A stretch of 45,437 nucleotides of DNA, taken from Eubacteriales bacterium (GTDB lineage: Bacteria; Bacillota; Clostridia; Lachnospirales; Lachnospiraceae). Where the stretch lies: contig JAUNCG010000015.1 of NCBI GenBank assembly GCA_030526715.1, positions 1 through 45,437 on the forward strand, written 5' to 3'. The notes beneath the pieces were generated by a model. That model saw only the letters and a list, made by a program, of their open reading frames with translations. It was not told the origin of the DNA and did not search any database. Made by a program: the position numbers and the translations under genes. Shown in pieces: positions 8,607-19,375 of this stretch. Numbering within the stretch: position 1 is the first letter of the stretch; every line of letters starts with the position of its first letter.

Positions 8607-11600
8607 TCAGGCGTCCTGCTCGGAAGCCTTGCGCAGATTCTTCTGGGCAGTGCTGAGCATCAGCTTGATACGGTTGAGCTGGTTTACCTCACTGGCTCCC
8701 GGATCATAATCGATGGCTACAACATTAGACTTCGGATACTGACGGCGCAGTTCCTTGATGACGCCCTTTCCTACGATATGGTTCGGCAGACAGCCGAAGG
8801 GCTGTGTGCAGACAATATTGTTAACGCCGCTGTGGATCAGCTCCAGCATTTCGCCGGTCAGGAACCATCCCTCGCCGGTCTGATTGCCGAGAGATACGAT
8901 GTCCTTCGCATAATTTGCAAGAGATGTAATCCTTGCAGGAGCGTCAAAGTGCTTGCTCTTTGCGAACTCTTTGGCAGCAGTTTTGCGGATCATTTCCAGA
9001 AAACGAATCCCTGCGTTGGAGACAAAAGCAGTACTCTTTTTCATGCCGAGCTCACTGGCTTTAAAGTTCGAGTTATAGAAGCAGTAGAAGAGGAAATCCA
9101 TAAGATCGGGAACTACAGCCTCCGCACCTTCAGATTCCAGCAATTCTACCAGATAATTATTGGCTGCCGGCATGAATTTTACAAGAATCTCGCCGACGAT
9201 ACCTACCCGGGGCTTCTGGATTCCGCGGATCGGAAGTGCGTCAAAGTCGGCAATGATCTGGCGGCAAAGCTTCTTGAATTCACGATAGCTCGGGTTTGGT
9301 TTAGACACAAACGCACGACACTTTTCTTCCCATTTTCTGTGCATCTCATTTGCGGATCCGGGCGTTACCTCATAAGGACGCATACGATAGAGACAACGCA
9401 TAAAGATATCGCCGAAGACCACGGCGTACATACCCTTGGTAGCCAGCGGAAGCGTGATCTTGAAGCCGGGGTTCTTCTCCAGTCCGCTTACGTTCAGAGA
9501 GATGACCGGTATCTCCGGATGACCGGCTTTTTCTAAAGCGCGGCGGATGAAGCCGATATAATTTGTTGCACGGCAGCCGCCTCCGGTCTGGGAAATAATG
9601 ACAGCCGTCTTCGCAAGATCATATTTTCCGGAAAGAATGGCGTCCATGATCTGTCCAACCACCATCAGGGAAGGATAGCAGGCATCGTTGTTTACATATT
9701 TCAGTCCCGTATCCACCGCAATTCTGCCGTCATTATCCAGCAGCTCCAGATGATATCCGCAGCTGTTGAAAGCGGATTCCAGAATCTTAAAATGGATCGG
9801 TGACATTTGCGGACAAAGAATCGTGTAATCTTTGCGCATCTCCTCAGTGAAGAGTACCTTCTCAATATTGGCGGGACGGATCACACGCTCGGTGGGATGA
9901 AGCTTCTTCACACGTAGAGCGGCCAGCAGAGAGCGGACACGGATACGTGCGGCCCCCAGATTGTTGACTTCGTCGATCTTGAGGCAGGTATAGATCTTAT
10001 CGGCGCGGCTGAGAATGTCGTTCACCTGATCTGTGGTGACGGCGTCGAGACCGCAGCCGAAGGAATTCAACTGGATCAGATCCAGAAATTCCGTAGTTTT
10101 TACATAATTTGCGGCAGCATATAGACGACTGTGATACATCCACTGGTCGCTGACGATCAGCGGTCGCTCCGGCTGACTAAGATGCGAGACGGAGTCCTCG
10201 GTAAGCACGGCAATACCGTAGGAGGTGATCAGCTCCGGAATACCGTGGTTGATCTCATTGTCGATATGATAGGGACGACCTGCCAGCACGATACCGTGAC
10301 GATCATGCTCCTTAAGCCAGCGGATGGTTTCTTCCCCCTTTTGATACATAGCGAGACGAACCTGTTCCATCTCCTTCCAGCCGGCCTGTACAGCGCTGCG
10401 GACATCAGCAGCCGGAATTTCCGGAAAAGTCTTGATCAGCTGATCGGCAGCGGTAGCTGCACTGGTCAGAGCCAGAAACGGGTTACGGAAATCAATATCG
10501 AAGGCGCGCAGATTCTCTACGTTATTTTTGATATTCTCCGCGTAAGAGGTCACGATCGGACAATTATAGTGATTATTTGCTTCCGGGAACTCGTTGCGCT
10601 CATAAGGGATGCACGGATAGAAAATAAAATGGATGCCCTGATGGATCAGCCATTCGATATGTCCGTGGGCGAGCTTCGCCGGGTAACACTCAGATTCACT
10701 TGGGATGGACTCAATACCCAACTCATAAATCTTGTGTGTAGATGGCGGTGAGAGTATCACACGATATCCGAGCTTGGTAAAGAAGGTATGCCAGAACGGA
10801 TAGTTCTCATACATGTTCAGTACTCGCGGGATGCCCACCGTACCACGGGGCGCTTCGTCCTCTGTCAGAGCTTCATATCCGAACAGCAGCTTATTCTTAT
10901 ATTCAAACAGATTCGGAATTTCTTTATTCGTCTTTTCTTTTCCGAGACCGCGTTCGCAGCGATTGCCGCTGACAAACTGACGACCGCCGGTAAAGCGGTT
11001 GATGGTCAGGCGACACTGGTTGGTACAGCCTCTGCATTTTGCCATGTGCGTTGTGAACTGCAGGCTATTGATCTTTTCAATAGAGAGCATAGTGGTCTCA
11101 TTTCCCTCGTCATAACGCTCTCTGGCAATCAAAGCTGCACCGAAGGCTCCCATGATTCCGGCAATATCCGGACGGATGACCTCGCATCCGGCAATTCGCT
11201 CAAAGCTGCGCAGGACAGCATCATTGTAAAAGGTACCGCCCTGAACGACGATATGCTTTCCGAGCTCAGACGCATCAGATACCTTGATGACCTTATAAAG
11301 AGCATTCTTGATGACAGAGTAGGCCAGTCCGGCGGAGATATCTGCCACAGAAGCTCCCTCCTTCTGCGCCTGTTTTACCTTAGAATTCATAAATACCGTA
11401 CAGCGTGTACCCAGATCGATAGGATGTCGGGCGTAAAGAGCTTCCTTTGCGAAATCGCCGACCTTAAAATTCAGAGAATTGGCAAAGGTCTCGATAAAGG
11501 AACCACATCCGGAGGAGCATGCCTCATTGAGCTGTACACTGTCCACCGTCTGGTTTTTGATCTTGATACATTTCATATCCTGACCGCCGATGTCCAGAAT

Positions 11601-12857
11601 GCAGTCCACGTCCGGCTCGAAAAATGCGGCTGCGTAGTAGTGAGATACTGTCTCAACCTCACCTTCATCCAGCATGAGAGCAGCCTTGATAAGTGCCTCA
11701 CCGTAACCGGTGGAGCAGGAATAGGCGATCCGCGCATTTTCGGGAAGCAGTGTATAAATCTCCTGAATGGCGTGGATCGTGGTTTTCAACGGACTGCCGT
11801 TGTTGTTGCTGTAAAAGGAATACAGCAGAGCTCCGTCCTCGCCTACGAGCGCCACCTTTGTGGTGGTAGAACCGGCATCCACACCGAGAAAGCATAATCC
11901 CTCATAGGTGGCGAGATCATCTGTCATTACCGTGTTCTGTGCCTGTCGCTCATTGAAGCTTGCATACTCCTCCTCTGATGCAAAGAGCGGTTCCAGACGT
12001 GCGACCTCAAACTCCATCCGTATGCGGTTGGATAGGCGTTCGATCAGGCTGTCAGTCGTCGTCACGACCTCCGGCGTATAGTTTAAGGCAGAGCCGATGG
12101 CTGCAAAAAGGTGCGAATTTTCCGGAGTAATGGCATGCTCCTCATCCAGATGCAATGTGCGGATGAAGGCGGCCTTCAGCTCTGAAAGAAAATGCAGAGG
12201 TCCCCCGAGAAATGCTACATGACCGCGGATGGGCTTACCACAGGCCAGACCGCTGATGGTCTGATTGACTACCGCCTGAAAAATGGAAGCAGCCAGATCC
12301 TCCTTCGTCGCACCTTCGTTGATCAGAGGCTGGATATCAGTCTTTGCAAATACGCCGCAGCGGGCAGCAATGGTATAGAGCGACTGATAATGCTTCGCAT
12401 ATTCGTTCAGTCCGGATGCATCCGTCTGAAGAAGCGATGCCATCTGGTCAATAAAAGAGCCGGTTCCGCCGGCGCAGATACCATTCATACGCTGCTCGAC
12501 GTTGCCGCCTTCAAAATAAATGATCTTTGCATCCTCGCCGCCCAGCTCAATGGCTGCGTCTGTCTGAGGAGCATAATGCTGTAAAGAAGTAGATACGGCG
12601 ATAACCTCTTGGACAAATGGCACCCCGAGGTGCTTGGCCAGTGTCAGACCGCCGCTTCCCGTAATGACCGGCGATACCGAAAGGCATCCCAGCCTGTCGT
12701 TTGATTTTTTTAATAAAGCTGCCAGAGTCTCTTGGATATTGGCAAAATGACGTTCATAATCGGAAAACAGAAGGTTCTTCTGTTCATCTAAAACAGCGAT
12801 TTTGACCGTAGTAGAACCGATGTCAATGCCAAGGCTATAGGTCTCTTTTCTACTCAT
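8607..12857 (-). CDS. Giant 2-hydroxyacyl-CoA dehydratase activator (BadF/HgdC family)
   Basis: A 1416-residue protein of the acyl-CoA dehydratase activase family, which uses ATP to drive an electron from a [4Fe-4S] cluster into a dehydratase or reductase. It has two ASKHA ATPase domains: [14 protein letters not shown] near residue 8 with a cluster cysteine in [11 protein letters not shown] (about 128), and [16 protein letters not shown] near 325 with [11 protein letters not shown] (about 446). [10 protein letters not shown] cluster near 607, a DUF2229-type region (about 670-870) and a C-terminal part resembling HgdB-like dehydratase subunits (about 1060-1390) follow. No separate dehydratase is encoded nearby. 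The GGAGG site is about 14 bases from the ATG, longer than usual. Substrate unknown. Confidence 0.88.
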   Translation of the reverse strand: MSRKETYSLGIDIGSTTVKIAVLDEQKNLLFSDYERHFANIQETLAALLKKSNDRLGCLSVSPVITGSGGLTLAKHLGVPFVQEVIAVSTSLQHYAPQTDAAIELGGEDAKIIYFEGGNVEQRMNGICAGGTGSFIDQMASLLQTDASGLNEYAKHYQSLYTIAARCGVFAKTDIQPLINEGATKEDLAASIFQAVVNQTISGLACGKPIRGHVAFLGGPLHFLSELKAAFIRTLHLDEEHAITPENSHLFAAIGSALNYTPEVVTTTDSLIERLSNRIRMEFEVARLEPLFASEEEYASFNERQAQNTVMTDDLATYEGLCFLGVDAGSTTTKVALVGEDGALLYSFYSNNNGSPLKTTIHAIQEIYTLLPENARIAYSCSTGYGEALIKAALMLDEGEVETVSHYYAAAFFEPDVDCILDIGGQDMKCIKIKNQTVDSVQLNEACSSGCGSFIETFANSLNFKVGDFAKEALYARHPIDLGTRCTVFMNSKVKQAQKEGASVADISAGLAYSVIKNALYKVIKVSDASELGKHIVVQGGTFYNDAVLRSFERIAGCEVIRPDIAGIMGAFGAALIARERYDEGNETTMLSIEKINSLQFTTHMAKCRGCTNQCRLTINRFTGGRQFVSGNRCERGLGKEKTNKEIPNLFEYKNKLLFGYEALTEDEAPRGTVGIPRVLNMYENYPFWHTFFTKLGYRVILSPPSTHKIYELGIESIPSESECYPAKLAHGHIEWLIHQGIHFIFYPCIPYERNEFPEANNHYNCPIVTSYAENIKNNVENLRAFDIDFRNPFLALTSAATAADQLIKTFPEIPAADVRSAVQAGWKEMEQVRLAMYQKGEETIRWLKEHDRHGIVLAGRPYHIDNEINHGIPELITSYGIAVLTEDSVSHLSQPERPLIVSDQWMYHSRLYAAANYVKTTEFLDLIQLNSFGCGLDAVTTDQVNDILSRADKIYTCLKIDEVNNLGAARIRVRSLLAALRVKKLHPTERVIRPANIEKVLFTEEMRKDYTILCPQMSPIHFKILESAFNSCGYHLELLDNDGRIAVDTGLKYVNNDACYPSLMVVGQIMDAILSGKYDLAKTAVIISQTGGGCRATNYIGFIRRALEKAGHPEIPVISLNVSGLEKNPGFKITLPLATKGMYAVVFGDIFMRCLYRMRPYEVTPGSANEMHRKWEEKCRAFVSKPNPSYREFKKLCRQIIADFDALPIRGIQKPRVGIVGEILVKFMPAANNYLVELLESEGAEAVVPDLMDFLFYCFYNSNFKASELGMKKSTAFVSNAGIRFLEMIRKTAAKEFAKSKHFDAPARITSLANYAKDIVSLGNQTGEGWFLTGEMLELIHSGVNNIVCTQPFGCLPNHIVGKGVIKELRRQYPKSNVVAIDYDPGASEVNQLNRIKLMLSTAQKNLRKASEQDA

Positions 12858-12918
12858 ATATGTAAATAATGCCTCCTTGAATACTTCTTAACTCTTACTT
12901 ATTAAAAGTAATATCGAC

Positions 12919-12947
12919 AGTATACGACAAATTTTAGGAAAGTTCAA
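12919..12947 (-). promoter_or_regulatory. Promoter of the giant activase gene
   Basis: On the minus strand TTGAAC (12942-12947), a 17-base spacer and TATACT (12919-12924). The leader would be about 55 bases. Confidence 0.75.
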
Positions 12948-12978
12948 TGAGCAAATAGTTAGGAAAAATGGAAAGAAC

Positions 12979-13007
12979 TTGTACTTTTCTGGAAAATATG
13001 TTACGAT
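12979..13007 (+). promoter_or_regulatory. Promoter of tgt
   Basis: TTGTAC (12979-12984), 17-base spacer, TACGAT (13002-13007) preceded by TGT, an extended -10. It diverges from the activase promoter. Confidence 0.65.
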
Positions 13008-13045
13008 TTTAACGACTATAACAACAGGAGAAACAGAGTATAAAT

Positions 13046-14182
13046 ATGTATAAATTATTAAAAACAGACGGAAAAGCGAAGCGTGCGGAGTTCACTACCG
13101 TGCATGGAACCGTACAGACTCCGGTGTTTATGAACGTTGGCACTGCGGCGGCGATCAAGGGTGGATTGTCCACAATGGATCTGAAGGAGATCGGTACGCA
13201 GGTGGAGCTGTCAAATACCTATCATCTGCATGTGCGGCCGGGCGATAAGGTGGTCAGAGCCATGGGCGGACTGCATAAGTTCATGGTATGGGATCGTCCG
13301 ATCCTGACAGATTCCGGCGGATTTCAGGTGTTTTCTCTGGCGGGATTGCGCAGGATCAAGGAGGAGGGAGTGTACTTTAACTCTCACATTGACGGACGCA
13401 AGATCTTCATGGGACCGGAGGAGAGCATGCAGATCCAGTCAAATTTGGCCTCTACCATCGCCATGGCATTTGATGAGTGTCCGCCCAGTAAAGCGGAGCG
13501 TGCTTATGTACAGAATTCTGTGGAGCGTACTACCCGCTGGCTGAAAAGATGTAAGGAAGAGATGCAGAGACTGAACAGTCTGCCGGATACGATCAACCGG
13601 AATCAGCTTTTATTCGGCATCAATCAGGGAGCGGTCTATGACGACATTCGTATCGAGCATGCGCAGGAGATCGCAGAGCTTAATCTTGACGGTTATGCCG
13701 TGGGCGGTCTGGCTGTAGGCGAGACACACGAGGAGATGTACCGTATTCTGGATTCTGTGGTACCGTATCTCCCGCAGAATAAGCCGACCTATCTGATGGG
13801 GGTAGGTACACCGGCCAACATTCTGGAGGCGGTAGATCGCGGAGTGGACTTTTTCGATTGTGTATATCCGAGCCGTAACGGTCGTCACGGTCATGTTTAT
13901 ACGCATCAGGGAAAGCTGAATCTTTTTAATGCAAAGTATGAGCTGGACGAGCGTCCGATCGAGGAGGGCTGTCAGTGTCCGACGTGTCGTCATTACAGCA
14001 GAGGCTACATCAGACATCTTCTGAAAGCGGGAGAGATGCTGGGAATGCGTCTGGCAGTGATGCATAATCTGTATTTCTACAATCATTTAATGGAAGAAAT
14101 CAGAGACGCCATTGATGCCGGAAATTATACAGAGTTTAAGAAAAAGACTCTGGAGGCAATGGGAGAAAAAAGCATTTTTTAA
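13046..14182 (+). CDS. tgt: tRNA-guanine transglycosylase
   Basis: Exchanges guanine-34 of GUN-anticodon tRNAs for the queuosine precursor preQ1. The 378-residue protein shows the nucleophile region ILTDSGGFQVFSL, the FDECPP segment, the GGLAVGE loop, the second aspartate in VDFFDCVYPSR, and the zinc site CQCPTC with a downstream HN motif. Length is standard. The ribosome binding site is a modest ACAGGAGAAA. It has its own promoter and leads into yajC, which has a further promoter; this tgt-yajC order is common in bacteria. Confidence 0.97.
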   Translation: MYKLLKTDGKAKRAEFTTVHGTVQTPVFMNVGTAAAIKGGLSTMDLKEIGTQVELSNTYHLHVRPGDKVVRAMGGLHKFMVWDRPILTDSGGFQVFSLAGLRRIKEEGVYFNSHIDGRKIFMGPEESMQIQSNLASTIAMAFDECPPSKAERAYVQNSVERTTRWLKRCKEEMQRLNSLPDTINRNQLLFGINQGAVYDDIRIEHAQEIAELNLDGYAVGGLAVGETHEEMYRILDSVVPYLPQNKPTYLMGVGTPANILEAVDRGVDFFDCVYPSRNGRHGHVYTHQGKLNLFNAKYELDERPIEEGCQCPTCRHYSRGYIRHLLKAGEMLGMRLAVMHNLYFYNHLMEEIRDAIDAGNYTEFKKKTLEAMGEKSIF

Positions 14183-14202
14183 CACTTTAGTGAAAAAAAG
14201 TC

Positions 14203-14231
14203 TTGATGAAAAGCGTAAACTTGTGTATGAT
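14203..14231 (+). promoter_or_regulatory. Promoter of yajC
   Basis: TTGATG (14203-14208), 17-base spacer, TATGAT (14226-14231), in the 113-base gap after tgt. Confidence 0.7.
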
Positions 14232-14295
14232 AAATGATACGTGATTCTATTTTTTAGAAAAACATTATTTTGTAAGAGAAACGGAGGACAAAAGG

Positions 14296-14610
14296 ATGAA
14301 TTTATTGGAAGGTGCAGCGGCTGGTTCTTCGGCCGGAGGCATGGGACTTCTTCTTATTTATGTGGTAGTGCTCGGTGCGGCGATGTATTTTATGGCGATC
14401 CGTCCCCAGCGTAAAGAACAGAAGAGAGTTGGCGCGATGCTTTCCGAGATGGAGGTGGGCGACAGCGTTGTGACGACCGGAGGATTTTACGGTGTTGTGA
14501 TCGACATCACGGACGAAGATGTGATCGTGGAATTTGGAAGCAACAAGAACTGCCGTATCCCGATGAAGAAGAGCGCAATCGCAGAGGTTGAGAAAGCGAA
14601 TGCTGAATAA
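14296..14610 (+). CDS. yajC: Preprotein translocase subunit YajC
   Basis: Small accessory subunit of the Sec translocon (with SecDF). The 104-residue protein has one transmembrane helix (about 17-38, ending at the hallmark FMAIRPQRKEQKR) and a cytoplasmic domain with the MEVGDSVVTTGGFYGVV motif typical of YajC. GGAGGACAAAAGG precedes the ATG. An intrinsic terminator follows directly, separating it from leuB. Confidence 0.95.
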   Translation: MNLLEGAAAGSSAGGMGLLLIYVVVLGAAMYFMAIRPQRKEQKRVGAMLSEMEVGDSVVTTGGFYGVVIDITDEDVIVEFGSNKNCRIPMKKSAIAEVEKANAE

Positions 14611-14634
14611 CTGTACATGACTGTGCGAAACAGA

Positions 14635-14660
14635 GGACATAGCAGATGCTGTGTCCTTTT
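14635..14660 (+). terminator. Intrinsic terminator after yajC
   Basis: A 9-bp stem with one G-U pair (GGACATAGC 14635-14643, GCTGTGTCC 14648-14656), AGAT loop, then TTTT. The T tract is short, so some read-through to leuB is possible. Confidence 0.75.
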
Positions 14661-14715
14661 GAGCATATCGGAACATATTCCAAATTCAATTAAGCATAAA
14701 AGTGAGGACAGAGGT

Positions 14716-15798
14716 ATGAATTATAAGATTGCAGTGATTCCGGGGGATGGTATCGGACCGGAAATCGTGAACGAAGCCGTGAAGGTTCTGGACAAAGCCG
14801 GTGAGAAGTTCGGATTTCAGCTGAATTATACAAAGCTGTTGATGGGAGGAGCATCTATTGATGTTCATGGAATTCCGCTGACAGAGGAGACGATCGCGGA
14901 GGCAAGAGACAGTGATGCAGTGCTTATGGGTTCCATCGGCGGAGACGCGAAGACTTCTCCGTGGTATCAGCTGGAGCCGTCTAAGCGGCCGGAGGCAGGA
15001 CTTTTGAAGATCCGCAAGTCCTTGAACCTGTTTGCAAATCTTCGTCCGGCGTATCTTTATGAAGAGCTGAAGGCGGCCTGCCCTCTTCGCGAGGACATTA
15101 TCGGCGGCGGATTTGATATGATGATCATGCGTGAGCTGACCGGAGGTCTTTATTTCGGAGAACGCCATACTACAGAAGAGAATGGTGTGAAAAAAGCAGT
15201 CGATACGCTGTCCTATGATGAGAATGAGATCCGCAGGATCGCAAAACGAGGCTTCGATATCGCCATGAAGCGCAGAAAAAAAGTGACCAGTGTCGATAAA
15301 GCCAATGTGCTGGATTCCTCCAGACTATGGAGAGCGGTAGTGGAGGAAGTGGCAGCGGAGTATCCGGAGGTGACGCTGGAGCATATGCTGGTGGACAATT
15401 GTGCCATGCAGCTGGTGCGTGACCCGAAGCAGTTTGACGTGATCCTGACAGAAAATATGTTCGGAGATATCCTATCCGATGAGGCGAGTATGGTGACCGG
15501 TTCAATCGGAATGCTGTCTTCCGCGAGTCTGAACGAGACGAAGTTCGGACTCTATGAGCCAAGTCATGGCTCTGCACCGGATATAGCAGGGAAGGATATT
15601 GCGAATCCGATCGCAACTATCCTGTCCGCGGCTATGATGCTGCGTTTTTCACTCGATCTTGACGAAGCGGCGGATGCGATCGAGTCGGCGGTGAAACAGG
15701 TATTGAAGGATGGATACCGCACCGGAGACATTATGTCTGAAGGCTGTGAGCTGGTAGGATGCACCCGCATGGGGGATCTGATTGCAGAGCGCGTATAG
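14716..15798 (+). CDS. leuB: 3-Isopropylmalate dehydrogenase
   Basis: Oxidises and decarboxylates 3-isopropylmalate with NAD+ in leucine synthesis. The 360-residue protein begins [14 protein letters not shown] and has [12 protein letters not shown], the K-N-D substrate motifs ([23 protein letters not shown]), and the cofactor loop [18 protein letters not shown] 14716 is preferred over the in-frame ATG at 14617 because the extra 33 residues would include the yajC terminator and match nothing in the family. No leuA, leuC or leuD is in the window, and no clear promoter or leucine attenuator was found upstream. Confidence 0.96.
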   Translation: MNYKIAVIPGDGIGPEIVNEAVKVLDKAGEKFGFQLNYTKLLMGGASIDVHGIPLTEETIAEARDSDAVLMGSIGGDAKTSPWYQLEPSKRPEAGLLKIRKSLNLFANLRPAYLYEELKAACPLREDIIGGGFDMMIMRELTGGLYFGERHTTEENGVKKAVDTLSYDENEIRRIAKRGFDIAMKRRKKVTSVDKANVLDSSRLWRAVVEEVAAEYPEVTLEHMLVDNCAMQLVRDPKQFDVILTENMFGDILSDEASMVTGSIGMLSSASLNETKFGLYEPSHGSAPDIAGKDIANPIATILSAAMMLRFSLDLDEAADAIESAVKQVLKDGYRTGDIMSEGCELVGCTRMGDLIAERV

Positions 15799-15864
15799 CG
15801 GATTGGAATTGTTTTTACGGGACATAAGGTCTCATCTGAAATGTGCAGGTATATATTTATCAAT

Positions 15865-15893
15865 TTGGGCTTTTGTCCCTTGTATCATATAAT
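15865..15893 (+). promoter_or_regulatory. Probable promoter of ilvD-ilvB
   Basis: TTGGGC (15865-15870), 17-base spacer, TATAAT (15888-15893). The leader would be only about 15 bases, too short for a T-box or attenuator. Confidence 0.5.
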
Positions 15894-15913
15894 ATTAGAA
15901 AGGCGGTAGTGAT

Positions 15914-17575
15914 ATGAGAAGTGACGCAGTAAAAAAGGGAATGCAGCAGGCGCCTCACAGATCCTTGTTCAATGCATTGGGACTGACGGAAGAGGAGATG
16001 GGTAAGCCATTGATCGGTATCGTAAATTCTTACAACGAGATCGTGCCGGGACATATGAATCTGGATAAGATCACCGAAGCGGTAAAGATGGGCGTGGCTC
16101 TGGCTGGCGGTGTGCCGAGAGAGTTCCCGGCGATCGCAGTCTGTGACGGAATTGCCATGGGACATGTGGGTATGAAATATTCACTGGTGACCAGAGATCT
16201 GATCGCAGACTCTACGGAGTGTATGGCTATGGCACATCAGTTTGATGCGCTGGTATGTATTCCGAACTGTGATAAGAATGTTCCGGGTATGCTCATGGCG
16301 GCTGCAAGACTGAATATTCCGACGATCTTTGTGAGCGGCGGTCCGATGCTGGCCGGTCATGTGAAGAACCAGAAGAGAAGCCTTTCCAGCATGTTTGAGG
16401 CGGTTGGCTCCTATGCGGCAGGAACCATGACGGAAGAAGACGTCTATGAGTTTGAATGCAAGACCTGTCCGACGTGCGGCTCCTGTTCCGGTATGTATAC
16501 GGCGAACAGTATGAACTGCCTGACAGAAGCGCTTGGTATGGGACTTCAGGGTAACGGTACGATTCCGGCAGTTTATTCCGAGAGGATCAAGCTGGCGAAG
16601 CATGCCGGTATGAAGATCATGGAGCTGCTTGAGAAAAATATCCGTCCGCGCGACATCATGACAGAGAAGGCGTTTCATAATGCTTTGACCGTAGATATGG
16701 CTCTTGGATGCTCTACAAACAGTATGCTTCATCTTCCTGCGATCGCTCATGAGGCAGGCGTGGAGCTGAATGTGGATATCGCAAATGCGATTAGCGCGAA
16801 GACACCGAATCTGTGTCATCTTGCCCCGGCAGGATCTACGTACATGGAGGATCTGAATGAGGCCGGCGGTGTCTATGCGGTGATGAATGAATTGAATAAA
16901 AAGGGTCTGCTTTACACAGACCTGATGACAGCAACAGGAAAAACGGTTGCTGAGAATATCGAAGGATGCGTGAACCGTGATCCGCAGGTGATCCGTCCGA
17001 TCGAGAATCCGTACAGTGAGACCGGTGGCATTGCCGTTCTGAAGGGGAATCTGGCACCGGATTCCGGCGTAGTGAAGCGTTCAGCTGTAGTGCCGGAGAT
17101 GATGGTGCATGAAGGACCGGCACGAGTGTTTGACTGTGAGGAAGACGCTATTGACGCTATCAAGGGCGGCAAAATCGTGGCAGGCGATGTGGTAGTGATT
17201 CGCTATGAGGGACCAAAGGGTGGTCCGGGTATGCGCGAGATGCTGAATCCGACGTCTGCGATCGCAGGTATGGGACTTGGATCCTCTGTAGCATTGATCA
17301 CAGACGGACGCTTCAGCGGCGCTTCCAGAGGCGCTTCCATCGGACATGTTTCTCCGGAAGCGGCAGTGGGAGGTCCGATTGCGTTCGTGGAGGAAGGCGA
17401 TATAATCAAGATCAATATTCCGGAAAATACGCTGGATTTTGTAATTTCCGATGAGGAGCTTGCGGCGAGAAAGGCAAAATGGCAGCCGAGAGAGCCGAAG
17501 GTAAAGACAGGATATCTTGCGCGTTATGCAAAGATGGTAACGTCGGGCAACCGCGGTGCAATTCTGGAGCTTTAA
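15914..17575 (+). CDS. ilvD: Dihydroxy-acid dehydratase
   Basis: Dehydrates dihydroxy-isovalerate and dihydroxy-methylvalerate to the keto acids of valine and isoleucine, using an Fe-S cluster. The 553-residue protein has cluster cysteines in [12 protein letters not shown] and [16 protein letters not shown], the GNGTIPA loop, and the C-terminal [12 protein letters not shown] and [11 protein letters not shown] signatures. The start follows AAGGCGGT. It is followed after 67 bases by ilvB, forming a branched-chain amino acid pair. Confidence 0.97.
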   Translation: MRSDAVKKGMQQAPHRSLFNALGLTEEEMGKPLIGIVNSYNEIVPGHMNLDKITEAVKMGVALAGGVPREFPAIAVCDGIAMGHVGMKYSLVTRDLIADSTECMAMAHQFDALVCIPNCDKNVPGMLMAAARLNIPTIFVSGGPMLAGHVKNQKRSLSSMFEAVGSYAAGTMTEEDVYEFECKTCPTCGSCSGMYTANSMNCLTEALGMGLQGNGTIPAVYSERIKLAKHAGMKIMELLEKNIRPRDIMTEKAFHNALTVDMALGCSTNSMLHLPAIAHEAGVELNVDIANAISAKTPNLCHLAPAGSTYMEDLNEAGGVYAVMNELNKKGLLYTDLMTATGKTVAENIEGCVNRDPQVIRPIENPYSETGGIAVLKGNLAPDSGVVKRSAVVPEMMVHEGPARVFDCEEDAIDAIKGGKIVAGDVVVIRYEGPKGGPGMREMLNPTSAIAGMGLGSSVALITDGRFSGASRGASIGHVSPEAAVGGPIAFVEEGDIIKINIPENTLDFVISDEELAARKAKWQPREPKVKTGYLARYAKMVTSGNRGAILEL

Positions 17576-17642
17576 TCCGTAGAGACAGAGCATACAGGCT
17601 ATTACAGAGCATAGTACTAGTGTTGCATAGGAGGAAAAGTAT

Positions 17643-19313
17643 ATGAAATTGAACGGTTCAGAGATTGTGATTGAATGTCTGAAGGAACAGGGCGTGGATA
17701 CCGTGTTCGGTTATCCGGGCGGTGCAATTCTGAATATTTATGATGAGCTTTATAAACACAGTGGGGAGATCAGACATGTGCTGACTTCCCATGAACAGGG
17801 CGCGTCCCATGCGGCGGACGGTTATGCGAGAGCTACCGGAAGAGTCGGCGTATGTCTGGCGACCTCCGGACCGGGTGCTACGAATCTGGTGACGGGTATT
17901 GCGACTGCATATATGGATTCCGTGCCGATGGTTGCCATCACAGCGAATGTCGGAGTGCCGCTCCTTGGAAAAGACAGCTTTCAGGAGATCGATATCAAGG
18001 GTGTGACCATGCCGATCACGAAACACAATTATATCGTGAAGGATGTAGCGCAGTTGGCAGATACGATCCGTGAAGCCTTTATCATCGCACAGGAAGGCAG
18101 ACCGGGACCGGTGCTGGTGGATATCCCGAAGGATGTGACTGCGGCGGTCACAGAATTTAAGGCAGTAAAACCGGAGCCTATTGAGCGGAAGACAGACTAT
18201 ATCCGTGAGGAGCATCTGAAAGAGGCAACGCGCCTGATCAATCACGCAAAGCGTCCGTTCGTTCTGGTCGGAGGCGGCGCTGTGATCTCTGATGCGACCA
18301 AAGAGGTACGGGAGCTGATGACAAAGATCCATGCTCCGGGAGGAGATACACTGATGGGTAAGGGAGTCATTGATGGAAGAGATGATCTTTACACCGGTAT
18401 GGCAGGTATGCATGGGACGAAATGTACGAACTTTGCAATTACACAGTGCGATCTTCTGATCGTGCTCGGCGCAAGATTCAGCGACCGTGTCGTTGGTAAT
18501 GCAAAGCGTTTTGCAAAAAAGGCAAAAATCATTCACATCGATATCGATCCGGCTGAGATCAATAAAAACATTGCGGTCGACTGCAGTATACAGGGTGATA
18601 TCCGTGAGGTTCTCCGCCGCCTGAATCCTATGGTAGAGGAGAAAAAGCATGAGGAATGGGATCAGCATGTGCGTGAGCTGAATGAGAAATTCCCACTGAA
18701 GTACGATCAGGATCGTCTGACCGGTCCGGCAGCGGTGGAGGAGATCTATGAGGCTACGGACGGTGACGCAATCATTGTGACAGATGTAGGGCAGCATCAA
18801 ATGTGGGCCGCGCAGTATTATAAATACAAGAAGCCGCATACGCTGCTGACCTCCGGTGGTCTGGGTACCATGGGATATGGTCTTGGTGCGGCAATCGGTG
18901 CAAAATGCGGCAAACCGGACAAGACGGTGATCAATATCGCAGGCGACGGCTGCTTCCGTATGAATATGAACGAGCTGGCTACTGCCGGCAGATATAATAT
19001 CCCTGTGATCGAGGTCGTACTGAATAACCATGTTCTGGGAATGGTGCGTCAGTGGCAGACCCTGTTCTATGAGCAGAGATATTCCTCCACGATTCTGAAT
19101 GACAATGTAGATTTCGTGAAGGTAGCGGAGGCTCTTGGCGTTACGGGAATGCGCGTCACCACGAGAAAAGAGATGGCCAAGGCTATCCGTGAGGCCATTG
19201 CACTGAAGAAACCGGCGCTGATCGAGTGCGTGATCGATCAGGATGATAAGGTGTTCCCGATGGTTCCGGCAGGCGCTCCGATTGAGGAAGTGTTTGATCA
19301 GGATGATTTATAA
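17643..19313 (+). CDS. ilvB: Acetolactate synthase, large (catalytic) subunit
   Basis: Thiamine diphosphate enzyme that condenses pyruvate with pyruvate or 2-ketobutyrate, the first shared step to valine, leucine and isoleucine. The 556 residues contain the catalytic glutamate in TSHEQGASHAADGYAR, the VGTVFGYPGG-like N-terminus, the RFSDRVVGN segment and the ThDP/Mg motif GDGCFRMNMNELATAGRYN. The site GGAGGAAAAG precedes the ATG. The small regulatory subunit gene ilvN, usually adjacent, is absent; serC follows instead. It must find a regulator elsewhere or work without one. A catabolic enzyme (AlsS) is less likely given its pairing with ilvD. Confidence 0.93.
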   Translation: MKLNGSEIVIECLKEQGVDTVFGYPGGAILNIYDELYKHSGEIRHVLTSHEQGASHAADGYARATGRVGVCLATSGPGATNLVTGIATAYMDSVPMVAITANVGVPLLGKDSFQEIDIKGVTMPITKHNYIVKDVAQLADTIREAFIIAQEGRPGPVLVDIPKDVTAAVTEFKAVKPEPIERKTDYIREEHLKEATRLINHAKRPFVLVGGGAVISDATKEVRELMTKIHAPGGDTLMGKGVIDGRDDLYTGMAGMHGTKCTNFAITQCDLLIVLGARFSDRVVGNAKRFAKKAKIIHIDIDPAEINKNIAVDCSIQGDIREVLRRLNPMVEEKKHEEWDQHVRELNEKFPLKYDQDRLTGPAAVEEIYEATDGDAIIVTDVGQHQMWAAQYYKYKKPHTLLTSGGLGTMGYGLGAAIGAKCGKPDKTVINIAGDGCFRMNMNELATAGRYNIPVIEVVLNNHVLGMVRQWQTLFYEQRYSSTILNDNVDFVKVAEALGVTGMRVTTRKEMAKAIREAIALKKPALIECVIDQDDKVFPMVPAGAPIEEVFDQDDL

Positions 19314-19375
19314 TATGGAACGATAAGCATATATGAGATAAACATGAAATTATGGGGGAAATGAGGAGAAAGATT

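Noticed and set aside
8778..11897. Several plus-strand frames of 200-370 codons opposite the activase gene
   Set aside because: They lie within the 1416-residue gene, have no ribosome binding sites or recognisable domains, and mirror its codon bias.
15799..15913. An attenuator or T-box ahead of ilvD
   Set aside because: GGGACA/TGTCCC arms exist (15819-15824, 15874-15879) but are about 50 bases apart, surround no T-box motif and lie upstream of the likely transcription start.
17658..19031. A 457-codon open frame antisense to ilvB
   Set aside because: It is the shadow of a highly conserved gene: ilvB is complete with all ThDP motifs, while the antisense frame has no ribosome binding site and a His/Ile/Arg-rich nonsense composition.
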